Shown: positions 52,975-63,448, counted from the first letter of the stretch. The stretch: DNA of 64,000 nt from Microterricola viridarii (GCF_001542775.1 NZ_CP014145.1:186001-250000), one strand, 5' to 3'. The notes: generated by a model from the sequence alone, not told the origin. Program-made: numbers and translations.

Positions 52975-53007
52975 GCCCTCGGGCTTGCTTCGTAGAAGGA
53001 GTTAGAA

Positions 53008-53376
53008 GTGCTTCAGCAAGAATCACGGCTCAAGGTTGCCGACAACACCGGCGCCAAGGAGCTTCTCACCATTCGCGTTCTCGGTGGCTCCGGCCGCCGT
53101 TACGCCGGCATCGGTGACGTCATCGTTGCCACTGTCAAGGACGCAATCCCTGGCGGCAACGTCAAGAAGGGCGACGTCGTCAAGGCTGTCGTCGTGCGCG
53201 TCAAAAAGCAGACCCGTCGTCCCGACGGTTCCTACATCAAGTTCGACGAGAACGCCGCAGTGATCCTGAAGAATGACGGTGACCCCCGCGGTACCCGTAT
53301 CTTCGGCCCGGTCGGCCGTGAGCTTCGCGACAAGAAGTTCATGAAGATCGTCTCGCTGGCACCGGAGGTTATCTAA
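53008..53376 (+). CDS. rplN: 50S ribosomal protein L14
   Basis: This 122-residue protein contacts the small subunit. [32 protein letters not shown], the [23 protein letters not shown] segment and [15 protein letters not shown] are canonical. GTG start with AAGGAG eight bases upstream. First gene of the spc-type block here. Confidence 0.98.
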   Translation: MLQQESRLKVADNTGAKELLTIRVLGGSGRRYAGIGDVIVATVKDAIPGGNVKKGDVVKAVVVRVKKQTRRPDGSYIKFDENAAVILKNDGDPRGTRIFGPVGRELRDKKFMKIVSLAPEVI

Positions 53377-53379
53377 GTC

Positions 53380-53739
53380 ATGGCGAACATCAAGAAGGGT
53401 GACCTGGTTCAGGTCATCACCGGACGCCGCCAGGAAAAGGGCGGTGACCGCGGCAAGCAGGGCAAGGTCATCCAGGTCCTCGTTGAGAAGAACCGCGTGA
53501 TCGTGGAGGGTGTCAACTTTGTCACCAAGCACGTTCGCGTCGGCCAGACTCAGGGCGGCACCAAGACCGGCGGCATCGAGCAGCACGAGGCACCGATTCA
53601 CGTGTCCAACGTTGCGCTCATTGACCCCGAGACCAAGAAGCCCACGCGCGTCGGTTTCCGCAACACGGAGGTAACGAAGGACGGCGTCACCAAGACGGTC
53701 CGCGTTCGTTACGCCAAGAAGTCAGGTAAGGACCTCTAA
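53380..53739 (+). CDS. rplX: 50S ribosomal protein L24
   Basis: This 119-residue KOW-domain protein initiates 50S assembly. [31 protein letters not shown] carries the KOW motif, followed by [37 protein letters not shown]. Longer than the 103 residues of E. coli at the C terminus, as usual in actinobacteria. Confidence 0.98.
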   Translation: MANIKKGDLVQVITGRRQEKGGDRGKQGKVIQVLVEKNRVIVEGVNFVTKHVRVGQTQGGTKTGGIEQHEAPIHVSNVALIDPETKKPTRVGFRNTEVTKDGVTKTVRVRYAKKSGKDL

Positions 53740-54317
53740 TGACTGACATCGCTACTGGCAAAATCCAGCCGCGTTTGAAGGCTAAGTTCCAGGGCGAGAT
53801 CTCTGCACAGCTGAAGGCCGACCTCGGCCTGACGAACGTGCACCAGATCCCGGGCCTGGTCAAGATCGTCGTGAACATGGGTGTCGGTGAGGCTGCCCGC
53901 GATGGCAAGATCATCGATGGCGCCGTGGCCGACCTGACCAAGATCACCGGTCAGAAGCCGCAGGTCACCAAGGCTCGCAAGTCGATTGCCCAGTTCAAGC
54001 TGCGTGAGGGCCAGCCCATCGGCGCCCACGTCACGCTTCGTGGCGACCGCATGTGGGAGTTCCTGGACCGCACGCTGTCCCTCGCCCTGCCCCGCATCCG
54101 CGACTTCCGCGGTCTGTCGGACAAGCAGTTCGATGGCAACGGTAACTACACCTTCGGCCTGACCGAGCAGGTTATGTTCCACGAAATCGACCAGGACAAG
54201 ATCGACCGCGTTCGCGGCATGGACATCACTGTTGTGACGACTGCCAAGAACGACGAACAGGGTCGCGCGCTGCTCAAGGCGCTCGGCTTCCCGTTCAAGA
54301 CGGCCGAGAACTCCTAG
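53739..54317 (+). CDS. rplE: 50S ribosomal protein L5
   Basis: This 192-residue protein binds 5S rRNA and contacts the P-site t[61 protein letters not shown] and [25 protein letters not shown] are typical. It is coupled to rplX by a TAATG overlap. In most actinobacteria a type-Z rpsN would follow; here none does. Confidence 0.98.
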   Translation: MTDIATGKIQPRLKAKFQGEISAQLKADLGLTNVHQIPGLVKIVVNMGVGEAARDGKIIDGAVADLTKITGQKPQVTKARKSIAQFKLREGQPIGAHVTLRGDRMWEFLDRTLSLALPRIRDFRGLSDKQFDGNGNYTFGLTEQVMFHEIDQDKIDRVRGMDITVVTTAKNDEQGRALLKALGFPFKTAENS

Positions 54318-54457
54318 TAGTATCTATAGGTTGGCTCCTTGCTTGCGCAGGGAGCCAACCTAATACCGGGCTCATGCAACCGCATGCGCCCCAGCACCAC
54401 AGGTCGGCGCTCTTGTAAAGTGCGTCGAAACCTGGTGAATGAAGGAAATGCATCCAT
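54318..54457 (+). other. Gap with a 12-bp stem-loop where rpsN is usually found
   Basis: TAGGTTGGCTCC (54327-54338) pairs perfectly with GGAGCCAACCTA (54351-54362) around a 12-base loop; no T run follows. TAAAGT at 54416-54421 might be a -10 for rpsH. No reading frame with CxxC zinc motifs of S14 type Z exists here. Confidence 0.75.
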
Positions 54458-54856
54458 ATGACGATGACAGATCCGGTCGCAGACATGCTGACCAGACTGC
54501 GCAACGCTAACTCGGCGTACCACGACACCGTGTCTATGCCGCACAGCAAGCTCAAGTCGCACATTGCTGAAATCCTCAAGCGTGAGGGTTACATCTCCGG
54601 CTTCGAGGTCGCCGACGCCAAGGTCGGTCAGACCCTGACGCTGGCACTCAAGTTCGGCCCGAACCGTGAGCGCTCGATCGTTGGCATCAAGCGTGTCTCG
54701 AAGCCCGGCCTCCGCGTTTACGCAAAGTCGACTGAGATCCCCACCGTTCTCGGTGGCCTCGGTATTGCCATTCTGTCCACCTCCAGCGGCCTCCTCACGG
54801 ACCGCCAGGCCGAGAAGAAGGGCGTAGGTGGGGAAGTCCTCGCCTACGTGTGGTAA
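54458..54856 (+). CDS. rpsH: 30S ribosomal protein S8
   Basis: This 132-residue protein binds helix 21 of 16S r[43 protein letters not shown] and [32 protein letters not shown] are canonical. In other bacteria it represses the spc operon. It follows the rplE-rpsH gap. Confidence 0.98.
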   Translation: MTMTDPVADMLTRLRNANSAYHDTVSMPHSKLKSHIAEILKREGYISGFEVADAKVGQTLTLALKFGPNRERSIVGIKRVSKPGLRVYAKSTEIPTVLGGLGIAILSTSSGLLTDRQAEKKGVGGEVLAYVW

Positions 54857-54862
54857 TCACCA

Positions 54863-55399
54863 ATGTCACGTATCGGTCGACTTCCCATTGACATTCCCGC
54901 AGGCGTCACTGTGACGATCTCGGGTCAGAATGTTGCCGTCAAGGGCCCGAAGGGCGAGCTTTCCCTCGTCATCGCCAGCCCGATCGAGGCCAAGGTCGAG
55001 GAGAACCAGGTTCTGGTCACTCGTCCCGACGACGAGCGCGCTTCGCGTTCGCTGCACGGCCTGACGCGCACGCTCATCGCAAACAACATCATCGGCGTTA
55101 CCGCGGGCTACTCCAAGGGCCTCGAGATCGTCGGCACCGGTTACCGCGTAGCCCAGAAGGGCAACTCTCTCGAGTTCGCTCTCGGCTTCTCGCACCCCGT
55201 CACGGTTGATGCTCCTGAGGGCATCACCTTCACGGTCGAGGGCAACACCAAGCTCACCGTTGCAGGCATCGACAAGCAGGCCGTCGGTGAAGTTGCCGCC
55301 AACATCCGCAAGATCAAGAAGCCGGAGCCCTACAAGGGCAAGGGCATCCGCTACGCCGGCGAGGTTGTCCGTCGTAAGGCCGGAAAGGCTGGTAAGTAA
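54863..55399 (+). CDS. rplF: 50S ribosomal protein L6
   Basis: This 178-residue two-domain protein lies near the factor-binding site. [32 protein letters not shown] and [21 protein letters not shown] are canonical. Six bases after rpsH. Confidence 0.98.
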   Translation: MSRIGRLPIDIPAGVTVTISGQNVAVKGPKGELSLVIASPIEAKVEENQVLVTRPDDERASRSLHGLTRTLIANNIIGVTAGYSKGLEIVGTGYRVAQKGNSLEFALGFSHPVTVDAPEGITFTVEGNTKLTVAGIDKQAVGEVAANIRKIKKPEPYKGKGIRYAGEVVRRKAGKAGK

Positions 55400-55401
55400 C
55401 C

Positions 55402-55773
55402 ATGGGTCTCGGAACCAGAGGAAAGAGCAAGTCGGCTGCGCGCACTCGTCGCCACACCCGACTTCGCAAGAAGATCGAGGGCACCGCGGTTCGTCCGCGC
55501 CTCGTCGTCAACCGTTCGGCTCGCCACATCTTCGTGCAGGTCGTGGACGACAGCAAGGGCCACACCGTGGCCTCGGCGTCGACCATGGAAGCAGACATGC
55601 GCACCTTCGATGGCGACAAGTCGGCCAAGGCCCGCAAGATCGGCGAGCTCGTCGCCGAGCGCGCGAAGGCTGCCGGCGTTGAAGCAGTCGTTTTCGACCG
55701 TGGTGGTAGCAAGTACGCAGGTCGTATCGCTGCTGTTGCCGATGGAGCGCGAGAGGCAGGGCTCAAGCTGTGA
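55402..55773 (+). CDS. rplR: 50S ribosomal protein L18
   Basis: This 123-residue 5S rRNA-binding protein shows the [37 protein letters not shown] segment and the C-terminal [26 protein letters not shown]. Two bases after rplF; its stop overlaps rpsE by four bases. Confidence 0.98.
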   Translation: MGLGTRGKSKSAARTRRHTRLRKKIEGTAVRPRLVVNRSARHIFVQVVDDSKGHTVASASTMEADMRTFDGDKSAKARKIGELVAERAKAAGVEAVVFDRGGSKYAGRIAAVADGAREAGLKL

Positions 55774-56465
55774 GCGAGATTACTAAGGAGCAAGAGGTGG
55801 CTGTAGAGGCACCGGTGGAGACCGCTGCATCGACGGCTCCCGCACAGAACGAGCGTGAAGCTCGTCGTGGCGGCCGTGAGCGCAACCCCAACCGCGGCGA
55901 CCGCGGAGCCCGCGACGCCGAGAAGAGCCAGTTCCTGGAGCGCGTTGTCACCATCAACCGCGTGTCGAAGGTCGTCAAGGGTGGTCGTCGCTTCAGCTTC
56001 ACCGCTCTCGTCGTCGTCGGCGACGGCAACGGACTCGTTGGCGTTGGCTACGGCAAGGCCCGCGAGGTCCCGACCGCCATCTCCAAGGGCGTCGAGGAAG
56101 CGAAGAAGAACTTCTTCCGCGTCCCCCGCGTTGGCAGCACCATCCCGCACCCCGTGCAGGGTGAGGCCGCAGCCGGCGTCGTTCTGCTTCGCCCGGCCGC
56201 TGCCGGTACCGGTGTTATCGCTGGTGGCCCGGTTCGCGCCGTGCTCGAGTGCGCTGGCATCCACGACGTTCTGAGCAAGTCGCTCGGTTCTTCGAACACG
56301 ATCAACATCGTGCACGCAACCGTCGCAGCCCTGCAGCAGCTCGAGGAACCTCGCGCCGTTGCCGCTCGCCGTGGGCTCGCCTACGACGAGGTCGCTCCGG
56401 CCCGTCTGCTCCGTGCAGAGGCTCAGGCAGCCGAGGCCGCCGCAGCAGCGAAGGCAGGTGCGTAA
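55770..56465 (+). CDS. rpsE: 30S ribosomal protein S5 with an extended N terminus
   Basis: This 231-residue protein takes part in decoding fidelity and mRNA unwinding. The S5 core starts near residue 52 ([43 protein letters not shown]) with [19 protein letters not shown] later. The first 50 residues (Glu/Ala, then Arg/Asn/Gly-rich) are extra compared with about 166 residues in E. coli. GTG start overlaps the rplR stop. Confidence 0.97.
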   Translation: MSEITKEQEVAVEAPVETAASTAPAQNEREARRGGRERNPNRGDRGARDAEKSQFLERVVTINRVSKVVKGGRRFSFTALVVVGDGNGLVGVGYGKAREVPTAISKGVEEAKKNFFRVPRVGSTIPHPVQGEAAAGVVLLRPAAAGTGVIAGGPVRAVLECAGIHDVLSKSLGSSNTINIVHATVAALQQLEEPRAVAARRGLAYDEVAPARLLRAEAQAAEAAAAAKAGA

Positions 56466-56650
56466 TGGCTAAGCAGCTCAAGGTTACGCAGATCAAGTCC
56501 AAAGTTAGTGAGAAGCAGTACCAGCGCGACACGCTTCGCAGCCTGGGTCTCAAGCGCATCGGTGACGTTGTCGTTCGTGAAGACACCCCGCAGAACCGCG
56601 GGTACGTCAACACTGTCGCTCACCTTGTCAAGGTCGAGGAGATTGACTAA
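56465..56650 (+). CDS. rpmD: 50S ribosomal protein L30
   Basis: This 61-residue protein begins at ATG 56465, overlapping the rpsE stop by one base. [55 protein letters not shown] is the whole L30 fold. A longer frame upstream in the rpsE region is not the protein start. Confidence 0.97.
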   Translation: MAKQLKVTQIKSKVSEKQYQRDTLRSLGLKRIGDVVVREDTPQNRGYVNTVAHLVKVEEID

Positions 56651-57216
56651 TGGCTGAAGCCAAGGAAACAGCAGAAAAGGACGCCGTCAAGGCTCCGGCC
56701 AAGAAGGCAGCAACCAAGGCTCCGGCCAAGGCTGCAGCCGCCAAGGCTCCGGCCAAGGCTGAGGTCGTCGAGGCTCGCGAGCAGGTTCTGAAGGTGCACC
56801 ACCTTCGTCCCGCTCCCGGTGCCAAGAAGGCCAAGACCCGCGTCGGTCGTGGCGAGGGATCCAAGGGTAAGACCGCGGGTCGCGGCACCAAGGGCACCAA
56901 GGCCCGCTACCAGGTCCGTATCGGCTTCGAGGGTGGGCAGATGCCTCTGCACATGCGCACCCCCAAGCTGCGCGGCTTCAAGAACCCGTTCCGCGTTGAG
57001 TACCAGGTTGTTAACCTGGACCGGCTCGCCGAGCTCTACCCCACCGGTGGAGACGTCACCATCAGCGACCTGGTCGCCAAGGGTGCGGTGCGCAACAACG
57101 AAAAGGTCAAGGTTCTCGGCGATGGCGACATCGCGGTTAAGCTGAACGTTACGGTCGACAAGGTCTCCGGCTCCGCCGAGGCCAAGATTGTCGCCGCTGG
57201 CGGATCAATCAACTAA
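56650..57216 (+). CDS. rplO: 50S ribosomal protein L15 with an Ala/Lys-rich N-terminal extension
   Basis: The L15 core begins near residue 46 ([40 protein letters not shown]). It is preceded by about 45 residues containing repeated KAPAK units. E. coli L15 has 144 residues; this one has 188. L15 helps 23S folding. The stop is followed by a large hairpin before secY. Confidence 0.97.
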   Translation: MAEAKETAEKDAVKAPAKKAATKAPAKAAAAKAPAKAEVVEAREQVLKVHHLRPAPGAKKAKTRVGRGEGSKGKTAGRGTKGTKARYQVRIGFEGGQMPLHMRTPKLRGFKNPFRVEYQVVNLDRLAELYPTGGDVTISDLVAKGAVRNNEKVKVLGDGDIAVKLNVTVDKVSGSAEAKIVAAGGSIN

Positions 57217-57233
57217 AACACCAGTAGTTGTAA

Positions 57234-57282
57234 CGAGCCTGTCGGGACCTCGCGTAGTATTCGTGAGGGCCCGGCAGGCTCG
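57234..57282 (+). terminator. Long stem-loop between rplO and secY
   Basis: CGAGCCTGTCGGGACCTCGCG (57234-57254) pairs with CGTGAGGGCCCGGCAGGCTCG (57262-57282), 21 positions with a few G-T pairs, then ATTC. It shares its outer arm with the stem before rpoA. It may partly terminate the spc transcript or define the secY 5' end. Confidence 0.7.
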
Positions 57283-57340
57283 ATTCACACAATGGGTGTG
57301 ATTGCAGTGACTGATTCTTCACGGAATTACAGGAGGCCTT

Positions 57341-58663
57341 GTGTTTAGCGCCATCGCGCGGATCTTCCGCACGCCCGATCTTCGCAGGAAGATTGGTTTC
57401 ACCTTGGGCATGGTTGCCCTCTTCCGACTGGGCTCGTTCATCCCCGCCCCGTTCGTTGACTTCAACAGCGTGCAACAGTGTCTCGCGGCTACCTCGGACA
57501 CCTCGGGCCTCTACGAGCTCGTCAACCTGTTCAGCGGTGGAGCTCTCCTCCAGCTCTCCATCTTCGCGCTGGGCATCATGCCGTACATCACGGCATCGAT
57601 CATCGTGCAGCTGCTGCGCGTGGTCATCCCACACTTTGAGGCCCTCTACAAGGAGGGTCAGTCGGGTCAGTCAACGCTGACGCAGTACACCCGATACCTC
57701 ACCATCGCGCTGGCGATCCTGCAGTCCACGACTCTGATCACCGTCGCCCGCAGCGGCGCGCTGTTCGGCAGCTCCGGCGGCCCCGCCTGCACCCAGTTGC
57801 TGACCAACGACGCCTGGTACGCCATCATGCTGATGGTCCTCACAATGACCGCCGGAACCGGTGTCATCATGTGGATGGGCGAGCTGATCACCGAGCGCGG
57901 CGTCGGCAACGGCATGTCGCTGCTGATCTTCACCTCGATCGCCTCCATGTTCCCCGCCTCGCTGGGTCGCATCGCCTCCTCCAAGGGCTGGGACACGCTC
58001 GCGATCGTCATCGCCATCGGCCTCCTGGTCGTCGCCGCCGTCGTCTTCGTCGAACAGTCGCAGCGGCGCATCCCCGTGCAGTACGCCAAACGCATGGTCG
58101 GCCGGCGCACCTACGGCGGCAACAACACCTACATCCCGATCAAGGTCAACATGGCCGGCGTGATCCCCGTGATCTTCGCCTCCTCGCTGCTCTACCTGCC
58201 CGCGCTGATCGCACAGTTCAACCAGCCGGCCCCCGGCCAGGAGCCGCAGCCCTGGGTGCTCTGGGTCACCGCAAACCTCACCGGTGGCGGACAGCCCCTC
58301 TACATGGCGCTGTACTTCCTGCTGATCGTCGGATTCACCTACTTCTACGTCGCCATCACCTTCAACCCTGAAGAGGTTGCAGACAACATGAAGAAGTACG
58401 GTGGCTTCATCCCCGGCATCCGTGCCGGCCGGCCCACCGCCGAGTACCTCGACTACGTGCTCACCCGCATCACGCTCCCCGGCTCGCTCTACCTGGGTAT
58501 CATCGCCCTGCTGCCGCTGGTCGCGTTCTCCGCGGTCGGCGCCGACCAGAACTTCCCGTTCGGCGGCGCCTCCATCTTGATCATCGTTGGTGTTGGTCTC
58601 GAGACGGTCAAGCAGATCGACTCGCAGCTGCAGCAGCGTCACTACGAAGGGTTGCTGCGATGA
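57341..58663 (+). CDS. secY: Protein translocase subunit SecY
   Basis: This 440-residue protein is the central channel of the Sec translocon with ten predicted helices. [31 protein letters not shown] at the N terminus and the plug region after it, [15 protein letters not shown], and the conserved cytoplasmic loop [29 protein letters not shown] are present. GTG start, AGGAGG four bases upstream. Usual actinobacterial order secY-adk-map follows. Confidence 0.98.
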   Translation: MFSAIARIFRTPDLRRKIGFTLGMVALFRLGSFIPAPFVDFNSVQQCLAATSDTSGLYELVNLFSGGALLQLSIFALGIMPYITASIIVQLLRVVIPHFEALYKEGQSGQSTLTQYTRYLTIALAILQSTTLITVARSGALFGSSGGPACTQLLTNDAWYAIMLMVLTMTAGTGVIMWMGELITERGVGNGMSLLIFTSIASMFPASLGRIASSKGWDTLAIVIAIGLLVVAAVVFVEQSQRRIPVQYAKRMVGRRTYGGNNTYIPIKVNMAGVIPVIFASSLLYLPALIAQFNQPAPGQEPQPWVLWVTANLTGGGQPLYMALYFLLIVGFTYFYVAITFNPEEVADNMKKYGGFIPGIRAGRPTAEYLDYVLTRITLPGSLYLGIIALLPLVAFSAVGADQNFPFGGASILIIVGVGLETVKQIDSQLQQRHYEGLLR

Positions 58664-59301
58664 GCACTAACACCGCAGAAAGCAACATCGCCCGGGGTGC
58701 ACGCCTCCTGATCGTCGGCCCGCCCGGCGCAGGCAAGGGCACCCAGGCCAAGCGGATCGGTGCCACGTTCGGCATCCCCGACGTCTCCACCGGCGACATC
58801 TTCCGCTTCCACATCACGCACGAGACAGAGCTCGGCCTGCGCGTGAAGGCCATCGTCGCCGCCGGCGACTATGTGCCGGACTCGCTCACCAACGAGATCG
58901 TCGCCTCGCGCCTCGACGAGGCGGATGCCGCCAACGGCTTCCTCCTCGACGGCTACCCCCGCACCCTCGAGCAGGTGCACTACCTGGACGCGCTGCTGGA
59001 GAAGAAGGGGCAGCCCCTCGAGGCTGTCATCCGTCTGGTCGCCGACCAGGAGGAGCTCATCGCGCGGCTCACCAAGCGTGCGCACGAGCAGGGTCGCGCC
59101 GACGACACCGAAGAGGCCATCCGCCACCGCCAGGAGGTGTACCTCCGTGAGACCGCCCCGCTGGTCGAGCTCTACCGTGAGCGTGGCCTGCTGATCGACG
59201 TCGACGGTCTCGGCGGTGTCGACGAGGTCGGCGACCGCATCAGCGCCGCACTGCAGGCAGCGGGAATCGGCTCAGCCGACTCCGCGACCCTCGCTTCCTA
59301 G
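58660..59301 (+). CDS. adk: Adenylate kinase
   Basis: This 213-residue enzyme interconverts ATP plus AMP and two ADP. The P-loop [15 protein letters not shown] (19-33) and [12 protein letters not shown] region are intact, together with the R-rich LID region ([22 protein letters not shown]). The LID is of the short type and lacks the four zinc cysteines. Residues 1-14 are a non-conserved leader. ATG overlaps secY stop by four bases. Confidence 0.97.
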   Translation: MSTNTAESNIARGARLLIVGPPGAGKGTQAKRIGATFGIPDVSTGDIFRFHITHETELGLRVKAIVAAGDYVPDSLTNEIVASRLDEADAANGFLLDGYPRTLEQVHYLDALLEKKGQPLEAVIRLVADQEELIARLTKRAHEQGRADDTEEAIRHRQEVYLRETAPLVELYRERGLLIDVDGLGGVDEVGDRISAALQAAGIGSADSATLAS

Positions 59302-59309
59302 GTTTCATC

Positions 59310-60161
59310 GTGGGATTCCGCCGCGCCTCGATCTACAAGTCCGCCGCCGAGCTTCGGCAGATGGTGGCGCCCGGCCTGGTCACGGCCGCCGGCCTGGCCG
59401 CGGTCCGCAGCAACATCCGCCCGGGAATCACGCCGCTTGAGCTCGACGCCATCGCAGAAGCCGCGATCATCGCGGCCGGCGGGGTATCGAACTTCAAGAT
59501 GGTGCCCGGCTACAGCCACACGCTCTGCATCTCGGTGAACGCCGACGTCGTGCACGGCATCCCCAGCAGCAGGCCGCTCGAGCCGGGCGACATCGTCTCG
59601 GTCGACGGCGGCGCCGATGTCAACGGCTGGAGCGGCGACTCTGCCTTCACCGTGGTCATCCCCGACCCGAGCCGGCCCGAACTGGTCGCTGCCCGTCAGC
59701 ACCTCTCCGACGTCACCGAGGGTTCGCTCTGGGCAGGCATCGCACGCCTGGCGCGCGCCCGTCACCTCAACGAGGTCGGCGACGCCGTGCAGGGCCATGT
59801 AGAGGCGAACCCGGCCCCCGGTCGCGACGAGCCCTACGGCATCCTGACCGACTACATCGGCCACGGCATCGGCCGCAGCATGCACGAGGAGCCCCCGGTG
59901 TTCAACTACCGGGTGCGCCAGAAGGGCCCAGAGGTCAAGGCCGGCCTCGTCGTCGCCATCGAGCCGATGGTCGTCGCCGGAGACATCGACACCTTCACCC
60001 AGGACGACGACTGGACCGTCACCACCGAGGACGGCAGCGACTCCTCGCACTGGGAGCACAGCATCGCCGTGCACAGCGGCGGCATCTGGGTCTTGACCGC
60101 CGTTGACGGCGGCGCGGCCCAGCTCGCGCCGTTCGGCATCACCCCGGTACCCATCCCATAG
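59310..60161 (+). CDS. map: Methionine aminopeptidase, type I
   Basis: This 283-residue enzyme removes N-terminal methionine. The five metal ligands can be placed: Asp in VSVDGG, Asp in GWSGDSAF 11 residues later, His in GHGIGRSMHEEP, Glu in AIEPMVV and Glu in WEHSIAV. VVHGIP holds the substrate-binding His. The position usually HGD is SGD here. GTG start eight bases after adk, without a strong ribosome-binding site. About 25 residues longer than E. coli MAP. Confidence 0.96.
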   Translation: MGFRRASIYKSAAELRQMVAPGLVTAAGLAAVRSNIRPGITPLELDAIAEAAIIAAGGVSNFKMVPGYSHTLCISVNADVVHGIPSSRPLEPGDIVSVDGGADVNGWSGDSAFTVVIPDPSRPELVAARQHLSDVTEGSLWAGIARLARARHLNEVGDAVQGHVEANPAPGRDEPYGILTDYIGHGIGRSMHEEPPVFNYRVRQKGPEVKAGLVVAIEPMVVAGDIDTFTQDDDWTVTTEDGSDSSHWEHSIAVHSGGIWVLTAVDGGAAQLAPFGITPVPIP

Positions 60162-60194
60162 GGGAGGGCACCAGCCCCGAACGACCCTCATCGA

Positions 60195-60223
60195 TTCACA
60201 GCAGCAGGACGAGCGGTTAGGGT
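60195..60223 (+). promoter_or_regulatory. Promoter of a leaderless ptsI transcript
   Basis: TTCACA (60195-60200), a 17-base spacer and TAGGGT (60218-60223) end seven bases before the ATG at 60230; no ribosome-binding site is present. Transcription and translation likely start at the same base. Confidence 0.65.
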
Positions 60224-60229
60224 AGGCGC

Positions 60230-61891
60230 ATGAACGTCAGCGGAACCGGCATTGGCAGCGGAATCGCAATCGGCCGGGTGGTGCGCATGCCCGAGCCTCT
60301 CCCGGAGCCGGTCGACAGACCGAGCACGATGAGCCCCGACGCGGAGCGCGCGCGGGCGACCGCCGCACTGGCCGCGGTTGCCGCCGAGCTGCGCCGACGC
60401 GGCGCGCAGGCGGGTGGAACCGCCGCCGAGGTGCTCGAGGCGCAGGCGATGTTCGCCGAGGACCCGATGCTCGAGGCCGACCTCGGTGAGCGGGTCGCGG
60501 CGGGCAAGACGGCCGAGCGCGCGGTGCACGAGGCCTACGCGGCGTACCGTGCCCAACTGCTCGCGCTGGGCGGCTACATGGCCGAACGCGCCACGGATGT
60601 CGACGATGTCTCGCAGCGCGTCGTCGCCGAGCTGCTCGGCCAGCCGGCACCGGGGGTGCCGGACCCCGGCTACCCGTTCATCCTGGTCGCCCGCGACCTC
60701 GCGCCCGCCGACACGGCCACGCTCGACCTCGACCAGGTGCTCGCCCTCGTCACGATCGGGGGAGGGCCCACCTCGCACACCGCGATCCTCGCCAGAGACA
60801 AGGCGATCGTGGCCATGGTCGCCGCCGAGGGGGCCAGCGTGCTGCAGGACGGCGACGAGATCATCGTCGACGCCGAGAACGACCTGCTCGTGACGGCCCC
60901 AAGCCGGGAACAGCTTGCGGACGCCGAGGCACGTCGCGTGGCCAGGGCCGCCCGACTGGATGCGCCCCTCACCCCCGGCGCCCTCTCTGACGGCACGCCC
61001 GTGCCGCTGCTGGCCAACCTCGGTTCCGCCGACGCCGCGACAGCAGCCCTCGCCGCTGGTGCGGAGGGCGTCGGCCTGTTCCGCACCGAGTTCCTCTTCC
61101 TCGAGGCGGCGACCGCGCCGACCGTCGCGGAGCAGCAGGCCGAATACACGCGGCTGCTGCAGGCCTTCAACGGCAAGAAGGTCGTCGTGCGCGTGCTCGA
61201 CGCCGGGGCGGACAAGCCCCTCGCCTTCCTCGACGCCGGTGACCACGAAGACAACCCGGCGCTCGGGCTCCGCGGCATCCGCGCTCTGAGGGCGCACGAG
61301 CAGATTCTGCGCGACCAGCTCAGCGCGCTGGCCGCGGCCGACGCCGAGACGGACGCAGACCTGTGGGTGATGGCCCCCATGGTCGCCACGGTGGAGGAGG
61401 CCGAGTACTTCACGTCGCTCGCCCACGAGGCCGGCATCCGCGTCGCCGGCGTGATGGTCGAGGTGCCTTCGGCCGCGCTGCTCGCCGACCGGATTCTGCC
61501 CACAACGGATTTCGCCTCGATCGGCACCAACGACCTCACCCAGTACACGCTCGCCGCCGACCGCCTGCTCGGCAGCGTCGCGGCGCTGCAGAGCCCCTGG
61601 AACCCGGCCGTGCTGCGCCTCATCGCAGAGGTGGGCCAGGCTGGCCGCGCGCTCGGCAAGCCGGTCGGAATCTGCGGTGAGGCCGCCGCCGACCCGCTGC
61701 TGGCCGTCGTGCTCGTCGGCCTGGGCGCCACGACGCTGTCGATGTCGCCGGCCGCCATCGCCGACGTGCGCGCCTCACTGCTGCGCTTCGACGCGGAGCA
61801 GGCCGCCGCCCTAGCCGCGGTTGCACTCGCGGCCAACAGCCCGGCGCAGTCGCATGACGCCGCCCGGGCGTTCGCCGCCGCAATTCGCTGA
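60230..61891 (+). CDS. ptsI: Phosphoenolpyruvate-protein phosphotransferase (PTS enzyme I)
   Basis: This 553-residue cytoplasmic enzyme transfers phosphate from PEP to HPr, starting the sugar phosphotransferase cascade. The N-terminal domain carries the phosphorylated His in GGGPTSHTAILARD. The TIM-barrel domain shows GLFRTEFLFLE, ADKPLAFLDAGDHEDNPALGLRGIR, GTNDLTQYTLAADR and GICGEAAADP with the catalytic Cys. It is slightly shorter than the 575 residues of E. coli EI. No HPr gene or sugar-specific permease is adjacent, and it stands between map and infA with its own promoter. Confidence 0.95.
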   Translation: MNVSGTGIGSGIAIGRVVRMPEPLPEPVDRPSTMSPDAERARATAALAAVAAELRRRGAQAGGTAAEVLEAQAMFAEDPMLEADLGERVAAGKTAERAVHEAYAAYRAQLLALGGYMAERATDVDDVSQRVVAELLGQPAPGVPDPGYPFILVARDLAPADTATLDLDQVLALVTIGGGPTSHTAILARDKAIVAMVAAEGASVLQDGDEIIVDAENDLLVTAPSREQLADAEARRVARAARLDAPLTPGALSDGTPVPLLANLGSADAATAALAAGAEGVGLFRTEFLFLEAATAPTVAEQQAEYTRLLQAFNGKKVVVRVLDAGADKPLAFLDAGDHEDNPALGLRGIRALRAHEQILRDQLSALAAADAETDADLWVMAPMVATVEEAEYFTSLAHEAGIRVAGVMVEVPSAALLADRILPTTDFASIGTNDLTQYTLAADRLLGSVAALQSPWNPAVLRLIAEVGQAGRALGKPVGICGEAAADPLLAVVLVGLGATTLSMSPAAIADVRASLLRFDAEQAAALAAVALAANSPAQSHDAARAFAAAIR

Positions 61892-61928
61892 ACCCGAGCA
61901 TGGGCAAACGGGGATGATACCCCCTGAC

Positions 61929-61958
61929 TTGGCAAAAGCCGCGCTCATCGCATAAGAT
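61929..61958 (+). promoter_or_regulatory. Promoter of the infA-rpoA block
   Basis: TTGGCA (61929-61934), an 18-base spacer and TAAGAT (61953-61958) point to infA. Transcription would start near 61965, leaving a leader of about 112 bases before infA. Confidence 0.75.
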
Positions 61959-62076
61959 TGACCCTTGGTGTTTTAGGCGCGTTCAGCGTGCCCCAGTCGG
62001 CTGCTTGCAGGCGCTGGAAAACACCGAAAATCAACGCACGATCAGCATCCAATTACTTATTAGCGACGAAGAGGCT

Positions 62077-62298
62077 ATGGCCAAAAAAGACGGCGTCATC
62101 GAAATCGAGGGCTCGGTGGTAGAAGCTCTGCCCAACGCGATGTTCCGCGTGGAGCTCACCAACGGTCACAAGGTTCTTGCCCACATCTCGGGCAAGATGC
62201 GTCAGCACTACATCCGCATCCTCCCAGAGGACCGCGTGATTGTGGAGCTGAGCCCCTACGACCTGACCCGTGGTCGGATCGTTTACCGCTACAAGTAA
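62077..62298 (+). CDS. infA: Translation initiation factor IF-1
   Basis: This 73-residue OB-fold factor binds the A site of the small subunit. [53 protein letters not shown] in pieces is the family sequence. ATG at 62077 is the conserved start; the longer frame from 62005 is not conserved. First gene of the alpha block. Confidence 0.97.
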   Translation: MAKKDGVIEIEGSVVEALPNAMFRVELTNGHKVLAHISGKMRQHYIRILPEDRVIVELSPYDLTRGRIVYRYK

Positions 62299-62367
62299 CG
62301 GGCGGCTGTGAAGTAACGGCTTGCGGCATCCCGTGAGTACGAAGACAGCGAAAAACAAGGAACCACA

Positions 62368-62484
62368 ATGAAGGTCAACCCCAGCGTCAAGCCGATCTGC
62401 GAGCACTGCAAGGTGATTCGCCGCAACGGCCGCGTCATGGTCATCTGCAAGAGCAACCCGCGCCACAAGCAGCGCCAGGGCTAG
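62368..62484 (+). CDS. rpmJ: 50S ribosomal protein L36
   Basis: This 38-residue protein ([20 protein letters not shown], then [16 protein letters not shown]) carries the zinc ligands CxxC, Cys and His, so it is the zinc-containing form. Seventy bases follow infA's stop. The 148 bases up to rpsM hold no gene, only a small GGCTCTGAGCC palindrome. Confidence 0.95.
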   Translation: MKVNPSVKPICEHCKVIRRNGRVMVICKSNPRHKQRQG

Positions 62485-62632
62485 TCTCTTCTCCTTCACG
62501 GGGCAGATACACAACTCAACATCGCAATCGCATTTCCAAGAACCCAGGCTCTGAGCCCGGGGGACACCCACGGTTGGAGGCCGCGGCACCGGAAATGCAC
62601 CACACCTCCACTCATCCACAGGAGAAGCCACC

Positions 62633-63007
62633 ATGGCACGTCTTGCAGGCGTAGACATCCCGCGCGAAAAGCGCGTGGAAATCGCACTGACCTACATTTA
62701 CGGTGTTGGGCGCACGAGCGCGCTCAAGACCCTCGCTGACACCGAGATCGACGGAAACATCCGCGTCAAGGACCTCAGCGACGACCAGCTCGTTGCACTT
62801 CGCGACTACATCGAGGGCAACTTCAAGGTAGAAGGTGACCTTCGCCGCGAGGTCGCCGCCGACATCCGCCGCAAGGTTGAGATCGGATCCTACGAGGGCA
62901 TCCGCCACCGTCGCGGCCTGCCCGTGCGCGGACAGCGCACCAAGACCAACGCTCGTACCCGCAAGGGCCCGAAGCGCACCGTCGCCGGCAAGAAGAAGGC
63001 TCGCTAG
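62633..63007 (+). CDS. rpsM: 30S ribosomal protein S13
   Basis: This 124-residue protein of the small subunit head contacts the large subunit. [29 protein letters not shown] and [33 protein letters not shown] are canonical. ATG at 62633 has AGGAG upstream. Confidence 0.98.
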   Translation: MARLAGVDIPREKRVEIALTYIYGVGRTSALKTLADTEIDGNIRVKDLSDDQLVALRDYIEGNFKVEGDLRREVAADIRRKVEIGSYEGIRHRRGLPVRGQRTKTNARTRKGPKRTVAGKKKAR

Positions 63008-63049
63008 GCCTCGGCCCAGCGACCTCGCCTCTAGGATTCAGGAGAAATC

Positions 63050-63448
63050 ATGGCAGCACCCAAGTCGGCCGTACGGAAGCCGCGTAAGAAGGAAAAGAAG
63101 AACGTTGCTGTGGGCCAGGCCCACATCAAGAGCACGTTCAACAACACGATCGTTTCGATCACCGACCCCAGCGGAGCTGTTATCAGCTGGGCATCGTCGG
63201 GCGCCGTCGGCTTCAAGGGTTCGCGCAAGTCGACCCCGTTCGCCGCTCAGCTCGCCGCCGAGTCGGCTGCGCGTCAGGCGCAGGAGCACGGTATGAAGAA
63301 GGTTGACGTCTTCGTCAAGGGCCCGGGTTCGGGTCGCGAGACGGCGATTCGCTCGCTTCAGGCCGCAGGCCTCGAGGTCGGCTCCATCAACGATGTGACG
63401 CCCCAGGCTCACAACGGATGCCGTCCCCCCAAGCGTCGCCGCGTTTAA
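63050..63448 (+). CDS. rpsK: 30S ribosomal protein S11
   Basis: This 132-residue protein of the platform has [48 protein letters not shown] and the C-terminal [24 protein letters not shown] end (here INDVTPQ). AGGAG lies upstream. A stem-loop and 160 bases separate it from rpoA. Confidence 0.98.
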   Translation: MAAPKSAVRKPRKKEKKNVAVGQAHIKSTFNNTIVSITDPSGAVISWASSGAVGFKGSRKSTPFAAQLAAESAARQAQEHGMKKVDVFVKGPGSGRETAIRSLQAAGLEVGSINDVTPQAHNGCRPPKRRRV

